From positions 1-20,273 of the forward strand of contig JALNXT010000002.1 of assembly GCA_023230245.1 (NCBI GenBank): a DNA stretch of 20,273 nt. The letters run 5' to 3'. Below are positions 5,889 to 13,341 of the stretch, one piece after another; the stretch's first letter is position 1; each line of letters opens with the position of its first letter. The position numbers and the translations under genes were made by a program. Source of the stretch: Candidatus Cloacimonadota bacterium (GTDB lineage: Bacteria > Cloacimonadota > Cloacimonadia > Cloacimonadales > Cloacimonadaceae). A model generated the notes under the pieces. The model did no database searches and had not been told where the DNA came from. It saw only the letters and a list, made by a program, of their open reading frames with translations.

Positions 5889-6689
5889 ATGAATGCAATT
5901 TGTAGTATAGAAGAAGCTAAGGAAGCTAAAACTCTAGAAATTTATAATCGAAAAACTCAATATTTTGATTATAAACTATTAGTAAGATCTAAGGATGAAA
6001 TTCGGCTTAATATAAAGCAAAATATTTCAAAGCATCCAACTGGTGGAGAGTATATTAATCCATTATTTTATGAAAAATATAATGTAAATAATTATGAACC
6101 TTTAGATTTAGAATTTTTAAATCGAGAAGATGTTTGGTTAGATTTAGGTGGACATATTGGATTATTTGCAGTTAGAATGTTAACTCAATTTCCAAAAATA
6201 GATAAAGTAATTTCATATGAACCATTTATTAATAATGTTCAATTTGCAAAGATGAATTTAAAATTGAATGGTGTTTATGATAAGTGTATTATTCATAATA
6301 AAGCAGTATCTGATTTAGATAATAAAAAAGTTAATTTATATTTATCAACTGATTCAGGAAAACATACTTTACAAAGTGTAAAAGGTAGAGATGTTATAGA
6401 AGTTGATGCAATTAATATAAATGAGGTTTTAGATGGAGTAACTGCTATTAAAATGGATATTGAAGGATTAGAATATAATTTAATCAAAGCAATAAAAGAT
6501 TGGAGTAATATTCGTATTTGTATGATTGAATATCATTTTCATTATCGTGAACTTTCTAAAAATAGAGAAGAAAAATTCCAAGAAGTCTTAGATATTATGT
6601 ATAATAATTTCGATAGAGTTTACGTAAACCCTAAAGCTAAATCAGGTAAACATTGGATTACCCATTTTGTCGCAATTAAAGAAGATTAA
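5889..6689 (+). CDS. FkbM-family SAM-dependent methyltransferase
   Basis: The 266-residue enzyme shows the FkbM/Methyltransf_21 pattern. Motif I 'VWLDLGGHIGLFAVR' (D85) and the acidic 'SYEPF' (E111) for SAM ribose binding are followed by 'NLKLNG', 'IHNKAVSD' and the family signature 'AIKMDIEGLEYNLI' (D190). FkbM enzymes usually O-methylate sugars or small molecules. In a phage it may modify a virion glycan, a host surface sugar or a nucleotide-linked substrate, but the target cannot be read from the sequence. It is the last gene before an intrinsic terminator and appears co-transcribed with portal, connector and the DUF5681 gene. No motif is missing or truncated. Enzyme class is secure, role unknown. 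Confidence 0.8.
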   Translation: MNAICSIEEAKEAKTLEIYNRKTQYFDYKLLVRSKDEIRLNIKQNISKHPTGGEYINPLFYEKYNVNNYEPLDLEFLNREDVWLDLGGHIGLFAVRMLTQFPKIDKVISYEPFINNVQFAKMNLKLNGVYDKCIIHNKAVSDLDNKKVNLYLSTDSGKHTLQSVKGRDVIEVDAININEVLDGVTAIKMDIEGLEYNLIKAIKDWSNIRICMIEYHFHYRELSKNREEKFQEVLDIMYNNFDRVYVNPKAKSGKHWITHFVAIKED

Positions 6690-6702
6690 AAAAAAACAAA
6701 GG

Positions 6703-6734
6703 AAGGCATATATATAAAAATATATGCTTTTTTT
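6703..6734 (+). terminator. Rho-independent terminator after the methyltransferase gene
   Basis: GCATATAT (6706-6713) pairs with ATATATGC (6720-6727) around a six-base loop. The stem can be extended by A-T and G-T pairs at its base, and is followed directly by seven Ts (6728-6734). It lies 14 bp after the stop codon and would end the portal-to-methyltransferase transcript, separating it from the sigma-like gene. Confidence 0.75.
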
Positions 6735-6787
6735 ATTTAAAAATCTAAATAGATAAAGTGTGTAAAATATTAAAAATTATTTAGTAT

Positions 6788-7255
6788 GTGACATATAATG
6801 AATATTTAAAACAAGACTATGACGCATTAGTTGAAGCAGCAAATAAAATAAGTGGAAATTCTCCATTAGCTTTAGATCTTTTGCATTATTGTATTGTAGA
6901 TTTTTCATATAAAAAGAATATGCAAGAAATATTAGATTCAGGAGGAACTCGTTTTTATATAATTAGAATGATGATGACTCAGCAGCGTTCCGTAACTGGT
7001 CCTTTTTATAGAAACTATGTTAAGCGATCTCTTCCGATTTTAGGAGATGCGAAAGAAGAAAAAGAAGAAGACTTAGATGTGTCAAGAATTAAATTATTAT
7101 TAGATCAATTGCCTTGGTATGATAGAGAATTATTTAAATTGTTTACTGAAGGTCAGCATAATTATAAAACCTTATCAGAATTAACATTAATACCAAGGAC
7201 TTCAATTAGTTTAACAATAAGAAGAGTTAGAGAGTACATAAAAAATAATATATAA
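6788..7255 (+). CDS. Sigma factor-like helix-turn-helix protein
   Basis: The 155-residue protein has an N-terminal helical half with 'LALDLLHYCIVDF' and 'FYIIRMMMTQQRS', reminiscent of sigma region 2 in compact phage sigma-like proteins. An acidic linker ('KEEKEEDLD') follows, then a C-terminal helix-turn-helix (about residues 103-153) with 'LLDQLPWYDRELFKLF' and 'LIPRTSISLTIRRVREYI', like sigma region 4. It would direct RNA polymerase to phage promoters. It is the first gene after the terminator and has about 95 bp of AT-rich leader. The start is GTG at 6788, because an in-frame TAG lies just upstream at 6782 and the ATGs nearby are out of frame. A plain HTH regulator or a small-terminase-like DNA binder is an alternative. 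Confidence 0.55.
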   Translation: MTYNEYLKQDYDALVEAANKISGNSPLALDLLHYCIVDFSYKKNMQEILDSGGTRFYIIRMMMTQQRSVTGPFYRNYVKRSLPILGDAKEEKEEDLDVSRIKLLLDQLPWYDRELFKLFTEGQHNYKTLSELTLIPRTSISLTIRRVREYIKNNI

Positions 7256-7256
7256 T

Positions 7257-7571
7257 ATGATTGAATTTAAAATAAATAATAAAGTTGTTAAGAATCGACC
7301 AATTATATGGTCTTTTGTAGGTAAGGATAAGCAGTTTCATTCATTACCTACAAATCTTGAAAATAATATTATAACTAAAGCAAATATTTATAATATTAAA
7401 AAACCTAAGATTAATGTTCATAATGGAGAAGTTAAAGGTTGTAAGTTTGTAAAAAAAATTAGTAAAAATGAATCTAGAAAAGCAGCAACTGTTGATGATA
7501 TTAATGATTTGCTTACTAAGTATATCGCTGGTGAGGAATCAGATTTATCAAAAATTGATAAGGATAGTTAG
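7257..7571 (+). CDS. Hypothetical basic protein
   Basis: I do not recognise this 104-residue protein. It starts 1 bp after the sigma-like gene's stop. Its first 70 residues are basic and probably beta-rich ('MIEFKINNKVVKNRPIIWSF', 'KPKINVHNGEVKGCKFVKKI'). The last 30 form an acidic helical tail ('TVDDINDLLTKYIAGEE'). There are no membrane segments. The tight spacing suggests co-expression with the sigma-like gene. The end overlaps the start region of the next gene in another frame. Confidence 0.55.
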   Translation: MIEFKINNKVVKNRPIIWSFVGKDKQFHSLPTNLENNIITKANIYNIKKPKINVHNGEVKGCKFVKKISKNESRKAATVDDINDLLTKYIAGEESDLSKIDKDS

Positions 7572-7749
7572 TGTATTATTAACTAGAAAAGATAATTCAT
7601 TAAATAAACCATTTTTATGTAGTTTTTGTTTATCACAATGGTTTACATTAATCGTTATGTTATTTTTTGGTTATGGATGGCTTTCTATTTTATTTATGTT
7701 TAGTGCAGGTGCAATCGATTTATTTATAGAAAAAATATTAGATTATTAA
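7531..7749 (+). CDS. Small membrane protein with CxxC motif
   Basis: The recognisable part is 'RIVSVLLTRKDNSLNKPF', then 'LCSFCLSQWF' (a C-x2-C next to Trp), then a hydrophobic stretch 'FTLIVMLFFGYGWLSILFMF' and a final 'DLFIEKILDY'. Small phage and bacterial membrane proteins with a 'CxxCLxxW' segment at the membrane edge have this look; function is unknown. The frame is open back to an ATG at 7468, but that would overlap the upstream gene by 104 bp with a low-complexity N-terminus. I chose GTG at 7531 (41-nt overlap); TTG at 7555 (17-nt overlap) is equally plausible. The stop overlaps the next start by 1 nt (TAATG). Confidence 0.5.
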   Translation: MRNQIYQKLIRIVSVLLTRKDNSLNKPFLCSFCLSQWFTLIVMLFFGYGWLSILFMFSAGAIDLFIEKILDY

Positions 7750-7946
7750 TGGAATTAAAGCAAAGATTAGTTGATTTTAAGATAAAGTATTCATTATTAC
7801 CATCATTTAATCAATCTCAAATTAAGGAAATTTTTGATTTGTATAATGATGTTACTCATGAGAATATGCAAATTACAAGTTGTCAATCATGTGTAAGAAG
7901 AGTTATATCAAGATTAAAAAAAGAATGTAGAAAATATAATATATGA
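7749..7946 (+). CDS. Small CxxC protein of unknown function
   Basis: This 65-residue, basic, all-helical-looking protein starts within the previous stop (TAATG) and ends in a 4-nt ATGA overlap with the next gene, so all three are probably translationally coupled. It has an N-terminal 'ELKQRLVDFKIKYSLLP' helix, a 'QIKEIFDLYNDVTHENMQIT' segment and a conserved-looking 'SCQSCVRRVISRLKKECRK' ending. The C-x2-C pair could bind metal only together with another protein or a second copy, since no other cysteine pair is present. It resembles small hypothetical proteins near terminase genes in Bacteroidota phages. I can give no function. Confidence 0.55.
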   Translation: MELKQRLVDFKIKYSLLPSFNQSQIKEIFDLYNDVTHENMQITSCQSCVRRVISRLKKECRKYNI

Positions 7947-8356
7947 CAACATATACAGTTTACAAAGTTAATTCTAAAGTTTATATAACGAAAGGTAATG
8001 TTGATGCATTAAGAAGCCTTTTAAATGATGATAAAGTTGAGGTGATATATCAATCAACTAAAGAGTATTATGCATACAAAACATACGAGAGGGAACTTTA
8101 TGAACAAAATACTAGAAATCCTAGAGATTTAGAAGTTTTGAAGAAAAGGAGAAAGATTTTTAAGGAAATCGGTAGAAAATATGGGCCTGTTAATGGTAAG
8201 AAAGTTGGAGCATATGCTAGAGATTCAGGACATTTAAAGAGGCTTAGAGATACTAAGGTAATTTGTCCAGATAATCATAGATCAAATTTGCAGCATTATA
8301 AAAGTTATTGTAGAAATAGAGGTTTTGATATTGATTCTTGTATTATTCTTGAATAA
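7943..8356 (+). CDS. Basic protein with degenerate GIY-YIG-like N-terminus
   Basis: The 137-residue protein opens with 'YTVYKVNSKVYITKG', similar in layout to the first strands of a GIY-YIG nuclease. It continues with 'EVIYQSTKEYYAYKTYEREL', similar to that fold's final strand and helix, where the catalytic Glu sits. A basic middle and a C-terminal segment 'VICPDNHRSNLQHYKSYCRN' follow, recalling the short DNA-contacting repeats appended to phage homing-type endonucleases. The key 'YIG' is 'YIT' and the usual Arg is not evident, so catalysis is doubtful. The start overlaps the previous stop by 4 nt. I read it as a possibly inactivated nuclease relative; an unrelated DNA-binding protein is possible. 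Confidence 0.5.
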   Translation: MTTYTVYKVNSKVYITKGNVDALRSLLNDDKVEVIYQSTKEYYAYKTYERELYEQNTRNPRDLEVLKKRRKIFKEIGRKYGPVNGKKVGAYARDSGHLKRLRDTKVICPDNHRSNLQHYKSYCRNRGFDIDSCIILE

Positions 8357-8370
8357 AAATATAGATAGTT

Positions 8371-8601
8371 ATGAATAGTTTTAAAGATTATAAAGTTTTT
8401 CAATTAGTATATGATGATGAAGTTCTTTATATTGGTGTTGCAAAGAACCCATATTCAAATAAACAAATATTAAGGAATACTAAAGGGCACAAAGCATATC
8501 AAAAAGATTTAGAGTTATATATTATTTATAAAACTTATTCAAAGAAGAAAGCTTTGTCTTATATGGATAGATATATTAAAGAAAATAATATTGTCATATG
8601 A
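8371..8601 (+). CDS. GIY-YIG-like small protein
   Basis: The 76-residue protein follows the GIY-YIG plan more closely than its neighbour. 'YKVFQLVYDDEVLYIGVAKN' gives the two strands with the 'YIG' tripeptide. 'LELYIIYKTYSKKKALSYMD' and 'RYIKENN' resemble the last strand and helix ('A-L-x-x-E-x-x-x-I-x-x-x-N') of the domain. The catalytic Arg after YIG and the helix Glu are not where expected (Met or Asp is present), so it may bind DNA without cutting it. It is 14 bp after the related upstream gene and overlaps the next by 4 nt. Fold call is by eye only. Confidence 0.5.
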   Translation: MNSFKDYKVFQLVYDDEVLYIGVAKNPYSNKQILRNTKGHKAYQKDLELYIIYKTYSKKKALSYMDRYIKENNIVI

Positions 8602-8891
8602 TTTTAAGTAATGTTTTAATTTCTTATTCTAATCCAGGAAATGATGATTTTGATGAGTATTTAGATAGGTTAGTTAATGAATATTTAGTTATTTTAAATA
8701 TTGATTATAGTTTAGTTAAGTCTGATATTGGTAGAGTGAGTCGAAGGTATTTATTATTTAATCTAAATAGTTATTTATCACAAATTCAGCTTACTGAATT
8801 AGTTTATTTAATTGAAGATGAGGTTAGAGACAATACTATTCAAATTTCTTATATACAGCATACTGCAAATAGTCTTTGGGATCTTATATAA
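8598..8891 (+). CDS. Hypothetical acidic helical protein
   Basis: I do not recognise this 97-residue protein. It is acidic and leucine/tyrosine rich, with probable helices at 'DDFDEYLDRLVNEYLVIL', 'RRYLLFNLNSYLSQIQ' and 'TELVYLIEDEVRDN'. There is no membrane segment or cysteine. It starts in a 4-nt overlap (ATGA) with the GIY-YIG-like gene and ends in a TAATG overlap with the large terminase, so its expression is probably coupled to packaging. A packaging accessory role is a guess from position only. Confidence 0.55.
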   Translation: MILSNVLISYSNPGNDDFDEYLDRLVNEYLVILNIDYSLVKSDIGRVSRRYLLFNLNSYLSQIQLTELVYLIEDEVRDNTIQISYIQHTANSLWDLI

Positions 8892-10132
8892 TGGAAAGAA
8901 TTCATGAATTTAAAATATTAAATGCATATTCAAGTCTTTTTTATGACGATAGACCTTATGCGATAATTTCAGGAGGAAGAGGATCTGGAAAGTCTACTCA
9001 AGTTGCTGTTTATTTTATTATGAAATTATTTGGTGATGAATTCTTTAGAGGAATGATTTCTAGGTATACTTCGAGGTCTGTTAAGATGTCTATTTATAGA
9101 GATATAATTGATTTATTAGAATTATTTGGTTTATCACAGTATGTCATTATTAAAGGAGAAGAAATTATTAATAAGTTAAATGATAATATGATTATTACTC
9201 ACTCTTTTAAATTAAGTGATGCAACTCAATCAGCTAAAGGAAAAGGTCTTGCTTCAATTACTCATGCAATTATAGATGAAGCACAAGAATTACCAAGTGA
9301 AGAAGAATATATTAAGGTAATCGATACTCTTAGAACAAAAGGAGTAGAGCGAAAGATTTTCGTTGTATTTAATCCTGGTTCTAAAAGACATTGGATTTTT
9401 AAAAGATGGTTTATTAATGATGTACACCATCCTAATCCTAAATGGAATTCAACTCATATTTTTATTCATACTACATATAAAGATAATATTGAAAACCTTG
9501 ATCCAAGTAAGGTACTTGAATGGGATATGGCTGAAGTCAATGATAATGCTTATTATAAACATCATATTTTAGGAGAGTTCAGAGATAGTGTTCAAGGTCA
9601 AATTTATACTGATTTTAAAGTTGGTAAGCCTGATCCATCTATTGATTATGAAAGAGTCATTGGATTAGATTGGGGTTTTGCAAATGATCAACTTGCTGTT
9701 GTTGAAACTTTGAAGAAGAATAATAATGTTTATGTTAAAGAATTAGTTTATTCTATTGATTTAAGAATCAGTTCATTAGCTAATATTTTAAAGGATTATG
9801 GTATTACTAAGAAAGATATTATTATTGCTGATAGTGCTGAACCTAGATCAATAGATGCTTTATCTGAATATGGTTTTACTGTTTTACCGGCATATAAAGG
9901 AAGCGTAAATTACGGAATTGAAAAAATCAAAGAACTTACAGTTTATATGGATCCATCATCAGAGAACTTACATGCTGAAGTAGATTTATATGCATGGAAT
10001 CCATTAAATGATAAACCAATTAAGAAGCACGATCACTTATTAGATGCTATGAGGTATGCTTTAGTAGTAGATGGACCAACAAATGAGTATGCAGTAATGG
10101 GTCCTAAAAAAAGTTATGCATATGGTAGATAA
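8891..10132 (+). CDS. terL: Terminase large subunit
   Basis: This is the DNA-packaging motor and nuclease, 413 residues. The ATPase has Walker A 'GGRGSGKST' (residues 28-36) and Walker B 'HAIIDEAQEL' with D129 and E130. 'FVVFNPGSKRHWIF' follows as the coupling region. The RNase H-like nuclease shows its acidic residues in 'VIGLDWGFAND' (D260), 'IIIADSAEP' (D314) and 'KKHDHLLDAMRYAL' (D381/D385). The pattern and length fit the PBSX/Terminase_3 group. The frame is open to a TTG at 8876, but ATG at 8891 gives a TAATG junction with the previous gene and a normal N-terminus. The terminase would dock on the portal encoded about 5 kb upstream. All key residues are present. Confidence 0.93.
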   Translation: MERIHEFKILNAYSSLFYDDRPYAIISGGRGSGKSTQVAVYFIMKLFGDEFFRGMISRYTSRSVKMSIYRDIIDLLELFGLSQYVIIKGEEIINKLNDNMIITHSFKLSDATQSAKGKGLASITHAIIDEAQELPSEEEYIKVIDTLRTKGVERKIFVVFNPGSKRHWIFKRWFINDVHHPNPKWNSTHIFIHTTYKDNIENLDPSKVLEWDMAEVNDNAYYKHHILGEFRDSVQGQIYTDFKVGKPDPSIDYERVIGLDWGFANDQLAVVETLKKNNNVYVKELVYSIDLRISSLANILKDYGITKKDIIIADSAEPRSIDALSEYGFTVLPAYKGSVNYGIEKIKELTVYMDPSSENLHAEVDLYAWNPLNDKPIKKHDHLLDAMRYALVVDGPTNEYAVMGPKKSYAYGR

Positions 10133-10180
10133 GTCGTTCAACATTGTAACTTTTTATATTTAAAAATAAATAAATAAATA

Positions 10181-10642
10181 ATGGCAGATACATATTATAG
10201 TGTAATCAATAGTTTTAGATCAATTATAGAGTCTCATCCTGCAGTTCAATCTTTTAGAATAGGACCAATTTCTAGTGTTGAATTACCAGATAACGAATTA
10301 CCTAATATTACATATCCTTATATTCATTTAGTTGCGCAGCCATCAACTCTTGGTATGTCAACTACAATTTTTGAATTTGATATGATTATTATGGATTTGG
10401 TTGATGCTGAAGATTTAGATTTGCAAATTAGAGCTCAGAGTCAGATGTTAGAAATTGGAAGAGATATTATTGCTAAGTATACTATGACTGATTGGGGAAC
10501 TTATCGATTTAATATTTCTATGCCTTTAAGGATTACTCCATTTGTCGAAAGATTTATTAATGATGTTAGCGGTTGGACATTCCAAGTAAGAATTGAAGCT
10601 TTGACTCCATTAGATAATTGTACAAATAATCCTATTAAATAA
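10181..10642 (+). CDS. Tail terminator/completion-like protein
   Basis: The 153-residue protein has an N-terminal helix ('YYSVINSFRSIIESHPAV'), a strand-rich middle with 'YPYIHLVAQPSTLGMSTTIF' and 'FEFDMIIMDLVDAEDLDL', and a late 'DVSGWTFQVRIEALTPLD'. This alpha/beta layout, with the measurement-like 'F-x-x-x-I-x-x-x-D' strands, is typical of tail terminator proteins that cap the tail tube and contact the head. Position fits: it follows the terminase after a 48-bp gap and abuts the gp10-like gene (TAATG overlap). The ATG follows 'aaataaataaataa'. The call is from pattern and gene order. Confidence 0.55.
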   Translation: MADTYYSVINSFRSIIESHPAVQSFRIGPISSVELPDNELPNITYPYIHLVAQPSTLGMSTTIFEFDMIIMDLVDAEDLDLQIRAQSQMLEIGRDIIAKYTMTDWGTYRFNISMPLRITPFVERFINDVSGWTFQVRIEALTPLDNCTNNPIK

Positions 10643-11085
10643 TGGCTAGATTCAAAGACTTAAGTGATAAGCAAATTCGATCTATAGGAAATAAGATAAT
10701 CAATTTAGCATTGAAGAAGGTTTCGACTCAAGTTCCTATTCCTTCAAGAAATCCGTTTTCTACAGGTGAATTGCAAAGAAGCTTATCATATGAATGGGTT
10801 TTTGAAGAAGATGTATGGAAATTAAAGATTGATTATGTTGATCATGGTAAGTATACATTATTTGGAACTAGGATTCACAGAGACATAGAAGCTGAGAGTC
10901 AATCTTGGTTTGGTAGATCTTTCCAAGAATATAGTAAAGCAAATATGGGAATTAGACCTCAATATTGGTTAAGTTTAAGAGGAACTAGACCTGATTTTGA
11001 TAAGTTGATTCGAGAAGAATTAGATTTAACTATGAGAACTTTTATAGATCATACTATTTCTGATTTATCAAAAAAATTAAAGTAA
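10642..11085 (+). CDS. HK97 gp10-like neck/tail protein
   Basis: The 147-residue protein shows the order seen in HK97 gp10-like proteins. An N-terminal helix and 'PSRNPFSTGELQRSLSYEW' come first (family 'TG.L..S...'), then 'YVDHGKYTLFGT' (family 'YA..vE.GT') and 'MGIRPQYWLSLRGTRP' (family 'rPf..pa'). A C-terminal helix follows. Such proteins sit at the head-tail junction or help complete the tail. It starts in a TAATG overlap with the tail terminator candidate and its stop overlaps the next start by 1 nt. The motif order makes this assignment better supported than its neighbours'. Confidence 0.6.
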   Translation: MARFKDLSDKQIRSIGNKIINLALKKVSTQVPIPSRNPFSTGELQRSLSYEWVFEEDVWKLKIDYVDHGKYTLFGTRIHRDIEAESQSWFGRSFQEYSKANMGIRPQYWLSLRGTRPDFDKLIREELDLTMRTFIDHTISDLSKKLK

Positions 11086-11828
11086 TGTTTTTATTAGATA
11101 AAAAATATTATATTAAGGAAATCACAATTAAGGAGTTCTATGAAATCCAAAATAAGTTGATGGAGAATAATGTTCATTCTAAATTAGATATTATTTCAGA
11201 ATTTAGTAATTGTCCATTATATATATTAAGAAATCTAGGAAGAGAGGAGTTCTTAGATATTTGGATTGATTTTCTTAAGAATAATTTGAATTTAGCAGAG
11301 ACTTCGACTTTTTATAAAACCTTTTCATTTAATAATATTACATATGAGTTTATTGATCTTAATAAATTAACAATTGGAGAATTTATTGATATGGATATTA
11401 TTAATAGGGACCCTCAGCGGTATACTAAGTTACATGATATGTTAGCTATTTTATATAGGCCTATTGATTCAGAGTATGATGTCGAAGATGCTAAGAAAAG
11501 AGCTGATATCTTTATTGATTTGCCTATTAAATATTCAGGAAAATCAATACATTATTATTTTAATTATGCAAATATGATAATGCATAATTATAAAGGTCTT
11601 TTTGATGGAGAGTTAGAAGATGAAGATAATTTAGAGCCTAAGCATATTAGGAATATTCGAAATTGGTATTCGACTTTAATTTCAATTAATGAAGATCCAA
11701 CTAGATTAGAAGAAGTTACAAAATTGAGTGTAAATAATTTCTTTAATTTCTTAGCTTATCGTAAAGATAAAGTAACATTAGAAGAGGAGTATTTAAAAAA
11801 TAAAAATAGAAATGGCAATATCAACTAA
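11085..11828 (+). CDS. Tail assembly chaperone-like protein (paralogue 1)
   Basis: The 247-residue protein is related to the gene at 17493. Both have an N-terminal 'I-x-x-(E/K)-(F/Y)-x-x-I' helix, 'Y-E-F' followed by '(T/N)IG(E/K)(F/Y)xD', then 'LHDMLAILYRP' here against 'LHTIMALMYIP' there, and 'RADIF' against 'RADLF'. The paralogue lies just before the tape measure gene, the usual place of tail assembly chaperones, which bind the tape measure during tail building. This copy instead precedes the two large tail proteins. It ends in a basic, Asn-rich tail and overlaps the next gene by 17 nt. A TTTAAAA heptamer near its end is probably not a frameshift site, because the -1 frame stops at once. 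Confidence 0.5.
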   Translation: MFLLDKKYYIKEITIKEFYEIQNKLMENNVHSKLDIISEFSNCPLYILRNLGREEFLDIWIDFLKNNLNLAETSTFYKTFSFNNITYEFIDLNKLTIGEFIDMDIINRDPQRYTKLHDMLAILYRPIDSEYDVEDAKKRADIFIDLPIKYSGKSIHYYFNYANMIMHNYKGLFDGELEDEDNLEPKHIRNIRNWYSTLISINEDPTRLEEVTKLSVNNFFNFLAYRKDKVTLEEEYLKNKNRNGNIN

Positions 11829-13341
11829 TCAATCGTATTTATATAGACCTTCATACCAAAGTCCAGCATATAATCCTATAATATTTACATGTTATAGTCA
11901 GTATTATACATATGAAGATATGAGATATATTTTTGATGTCTATGTTAATATAGGATCAACAATGACTAAGGTCGCAAGAATAAGACAGCGTCCAAATCCA
12001 AATGGTTATGGTATGCTTGATATTTCGAGTATCGCACAGAGTTATATTGATTATAGTAACGAAGATGCTCCAATTACTAATGGAGAAACTACAATTGATT
12101 ACATTAATGGTAAGGTTTATGAAGATAATAATTATTTATCAAAGAAAATGTATATTAAAGTTGGTGAAGAATATAAGGTTTCTGGAGTTCTTTATACGTA
12201 TAATGGATTAGGAAATGATAGTGGAAATATTGGAGATCCTGAATATACTATGTATTCATCATATGACTCGAGAGATTTACCTATTTTTGTATGGGGTTGT
12301 TCTTTAGAAGATCATCAACAGCAATATCATTTATCGAATCCAACTGATGCTGGTGTTATAGGTAGTAATCCTTGGATAAAAGATGGCGGAGCTAATAAAA
12401 TTTTTGATAGAATTGAAGGAACCTCATATCCATTAAGTTTTTCAAGTTTAAATTTAACTATGTATGCATATGATAAGGCAGTTTTAAGTTATTTGAATTA
12501 TTCACCAGATGAAGCTGAAAAAGATAGAGTCATATATGGATTTAGATTTGTATTTAAGGATGCTTCAGGCACTACTCTATCAACTCAAGATGTTCCTGTT
12601 ACTGCTTCTAAAGGTGGAAATCAAAGATTAACTCCAACTTCATCATTTACTGATTTAGAAGATCCTGATTATCATATGATTCATGTGCTAGCATCACCTA
12701 ATGATTTAGTAACAGCTTTAGGTATTAGTGCTATAGTTAAATTTCAAGAAGGATATAGTATTGAAATTACTGGGTATGATCATGGTGCTGAAGGAACTTT
12801 TACTTTTGTTGATCCTATTACTAAAACGACTAAGATTACTATTAAAGAGTCTTGTGATAATCCATTATATGAAAGAGTTAGATTATCTTGGTTAAATACA
12901 TTAGGAGGTCGAGATTATTTAAATTTTGAAGTTAAGAATGAGAAGACTATTGAGTTTACTGAAGATACGATGTATTCTGAGCAAATGAAATGGAGTCAAG
13001 GTCCTTCTCCAGTTGATACTATATCTGGACCATATACAATTAATAGATTAGGAATATTAGGTGGAGTTAAGCCATATAATAAAATGATAAAGACTACTTA
13101 TAGTATCGAGAGTGATTGGTTAGATGAAGATCAAATTGAATTACTTAATGGATTACAGTCTTCTCCTCAAGTTATGGCATATATTCATGATTCAAATAAT
13201 ACTTTTAGTGATTATTATCCATATACTGTTAAATTAAAGAATAAATCATATGTAACTAAGAATTATAAGCAAAATAAGCTTATACAAGGCAAATTTGAAA
13301 TAGAGTTAGTTATGCCAATGAAAATACAAAATACTATCTAA
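11812..13341 (+). CDS. Large tail/baseplate structural protein
   Basis: The 509-residue protein is strand-rich with no signal peptide or membrane segment. Near residues 347-378 it has 'CDNPLYERVRLSWLNTLGG' followed by 'RDYLNFEVK'. This 'Y-x-R-x-x-W-L-N-x-x-G-G-x-D-Y-x-N-F' motif is one I associate with structural proteins of Bacteroidota phages. The C-terminal part ('SDWLDEDQIELLNGLQSSPQ', 'KSYVTKNYKQNKLIQGKFEI') looks like a distal-tail-like beta domain. It overlaps the chaperone-like gene by 17 nt and abuts the 1378-residue protein (TAATG). A baseplate or tail-tip role is likely, the exact subunit unclear. Confidence 0.55.
   Translation: MAISTNQSYLYRPSYQSPAYNPIIFTCYSQYYTYEDMRYIFDVYVNIGSTMTKVARIRQRPNPNGYGMLDISSIAQSYIDYSNEDAPITNGETTIDYINGKVYEDNNYLSKKMYIKVGEEYKVSGVLYTYNGLGNDSGNIGDPEYTMYSSYDSRDLPIFVWGCSLEDHQQQYHLSNPTDAGVIGSNPWIKDGGANKIFDRIEGTSYPLSFSSLNLTMYAYDKAVLSYLNYSPDEAEKDRVIYGFRFVFKDASGTTLSTQDVPVTASKGGNQRLTPTSSFTDLEDPDYHMIHVLASPNDLVTALGISAIVKFQEGYSIEITGYDHGAEGTFTFVDPITKTTKITIKESCDNPLYERVRLSWLNTLGGRDYLNFEVKNEKTIEFTEDTMYSEQMKWSQGPSPVDTISGPYTINRLGILGGVKPYNKMIKTTYSIESDWLDEDQIELLNGLQSSPQVMAYIHDSNNTFSDYYPYTVKLKNKSYVTKNYKQNKLIQGKFEIELVMPMKIQNTI

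Noticed and set aside
7468..7530. ATG at 7468 as start of the CxxC membrane protein
   Set aside because: It would create a 104-bp overlap with an in-use gene. The added N-terminus is low-complexity hydrophobic sequence typical of a shadow frame.
11792..11798. T-TTA-AAA slippery heptamer near the end of the first chaperone-like gene
   Set aside because: A -1 shift meets a stop after one codon, so no long form is made. Such A/T heptamers are common by chance in this base composition.
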